NCBI RefSeq assembly: GCF_008632075.1 | Contig: NZ_VWVM01000027.1 | Span: 1-35,707 of the forward strand | Origin: Candidatus Pantoea gossypiicola | Lineage (GTDB): Bacteria > Pseudomonadota > Gammaproteobacteria > Enterobacterales > Enterobacteriaceae | Reading direction: 5' to 3' | DNA length: 35,707 bases | Shown: piece by piece, positions 35,052 through 35,707 of the stretch | Numbering within the stretch: position 1 is the first letter of the stretch | Layout: each line of letters opens with the position of its first letter | Notes under the pieces: model-generated | Database searches by the model: none | What the model was told of the DNA's origin: nothing | Seen by the model: the letters and a program-made list of their open reading frames with translations, nothing else | Translations under genes and position numbers: made by a program

Positions 35052-35490
35052 GGCGAAGTCTCCCGTTACGTCTCATCTCCGCAACTAAACAACGTGAGAA
35101 AGCCTCCTCCGGCGTGCAATACATCTTTCTCTTTGCTTCCGTTCCGCATTTGCCCGGACTCGACGTGACAAAAATAAACTGATCGTCGATTCCAACACGG
35201 CCAGACAACAGCACTCTGGGCAGAACGCCAGGAAGCACACAGAAAAACGCGCCCCGCGCCCTTAACAGCGCTATTTCTTCCTCCCGAACAATGCCAGTAA
35301 ATACAGTAAGCAGTTCAGGCCCGGCACCAGCAGCCGTCGCCGTGCGTATCGTGTTCAGCGATGCGCCTTCTTTACGGGATGAAAAGGTGATTTTGTGCAA
35401 ACGGTAGTCAGGTTTGATGGCACGTTCCATTAGCGCAATCAGTGAGTTTTGCGCAGGTAAGTCGCTACCCATAAAGGCTAAAATCATCAT
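35035..35490 (-). CDS. Hypothetical early protein
   Basis: A 151-aa protein starting at ATG 35490 in a 4-bp ATGA overlap with the HTH gene, so the two are translationally coupled. Beta-alpha pattern (MMILAFMGSDLPAQNSLIAL, YRLHKITFSSRKEG, ELLTVFTGIVREEEIALLRA, FFCVLPGVLPRVLLSG, DQFIFVTS) suggests an alpha/beta fold; the C-terminus is basic with several cysteines (RKMYCTPEEAFSRCLVAEMR). No family recognised. Confidence 0.6.
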   Translation of the reverse strand: MMILAFMGSDLPAQNSLIALMERAIKPDYRLHKITFSSRKEGASLNTIRTATAAGAGPELLTVFTGIVREEEIALLRARGAFFCVLPGVLPRVLLSGRVGIDDQFIFVTSSPGKCGTEAKRKMYCTPEEAFSRCLVAEMRRNGRLRHAAAC

Positions 35491-35707
35491 GACGCTAAAG
35501 CCCTCAGATTTTCACGGCGGGTTACTGCAATGGTTTCGTGAATGAGATTTATATCGGACGGGTTTTTACCCAGTGAAGAGAGTTTTTCGAGGGCGCTACG
35601 AACTTCTCCAACTGTGACATTCGTAGTTTTCCAGCGGCACAAAATTAATTCAGTCTGCTTTTCGTCAACTTCAAAGCGAAGAGTCTGCTCTTCAAATATT
35701 TTTTTTA
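35487..35707 (-). CDS. HTH early regulator, 3' part of gene crossing the junction
   Basis: The end of the gene described at 1-395: it continues SALEKLSSLGKNPSDINLIH to LRALAS and a TGA at 35487-35489. Bases 35581-35707 repeat 1-127 and should be counted once. The full-length protein is 162 aa. Confidence 0.8.
   Translation of the reverse strand, partial: KKIFEEQTLRFEVDEKQTELILCRWKTTNVTVGEVRSALEKLSSLGKNPSDINLIHETIAVTRRENLRALAS
35581..35707. repeat. Terminal duplication from circular contig, right copy
   Basis: Identical to 1-127; see that entry. Confidence 0.93.

Noticed and set aside
1..35707. CRISPR array, tRNA or rRNA genes, insertion sequences
   Set aside because: No regularly spaced repeats with spacers, no cloverleaf with CCA-type end, no rRNA-like stretch and no transposase ORF were seen.

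Overview
The window is a complete circular phage-plasmid, about 35,580 bp once the duplicated ends are removed. Positions 1-127 are repeated exactly at 35581-35707, as expected when a circular contig is linearised with an assembly overlap. One gene (a helix-turn-helix protein) runs across the junction. The replicon, the homologies (P1 Ref-like, lambdoid Ea22-like and Q-like proteins, IncFII/IncI-type RepA, Mu-type tail) and the E. coli-type LexA box point to an enterobacterial host; the genus cannot be told from the sequence. No integrase, transposase or conjugation gene was seen, so the prophage is most likely kept as a low-copy plasmid.

Layout. (1) 1-1.6 kb: immunity region, with a CI-like repressor on + and a divergent early leftward operon on -, the two separated by repeated 18-bp operators. 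(2) 1.65-2.7 kb: ParA plus a small ribbon-helix-helix (RHH) ParB-like partner. (3) 2.7-4.4 kb: accessory genes, namely a secreted protein, a small gene under a near-consensus LexA box, and a HigB/HigA-like toxin-antitoxin pair. (4) 4.4-6.5 kb: plasmid replicon with oriV, repA, an overlapping leader peptide and an antisense RNA. (5) 6.6-18.9 kb: contractile Mu-like tail, read right to left from terminator, sheath, tube, frameshifted chaperone, tape measure and baseplate to fibre and fibre assembly protein. (6) 18.9-26.4 kb: HK97-type head and packaging genes (connectors, capsid, protease, portal, terminases, HNH). (7) 26.4-29.4 kb: lysis (GH24 endolysin, two holin-like proteins, Rz/Rz1) with small hypothetical genes. 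(8) 29.4-33.7 kb: structured non-coding DNA, a second operator cluster driving one rightward gene, then a string of small early or accessory genes. (9) 33.7-35.6 kb: Q-like antiterminator, DUF1064 nuclease, Ref-like nuclease and early genes.

How it may work as a unit (inference). RepA and ParA/RHH maintain the plasmid and HigB/HigA stabilises it. The CI-like repressor appears to have lost the S24 catalytic serine and lysine, so ordinary RecA-stimulated self-cleavage is unlikely. A single 84-aa gene at 3346-3600 lies behind a LexA box and is the best candidate for an SOS-made antirepressor linking DNA damage to induction. The same repressor operators occur again 6 kb away, before the 29847 gene. 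Eleven AT-rich iterated blocks sit in intergenic positions, mostly just upstream of ribosome-binding sites, including two before parA; they look like a dispersed binding site for one regulator or partition protein. The major capsid protein and the tail sheath carry nearly the same Ig-like (Big_2) domain, similar also at DNA level.
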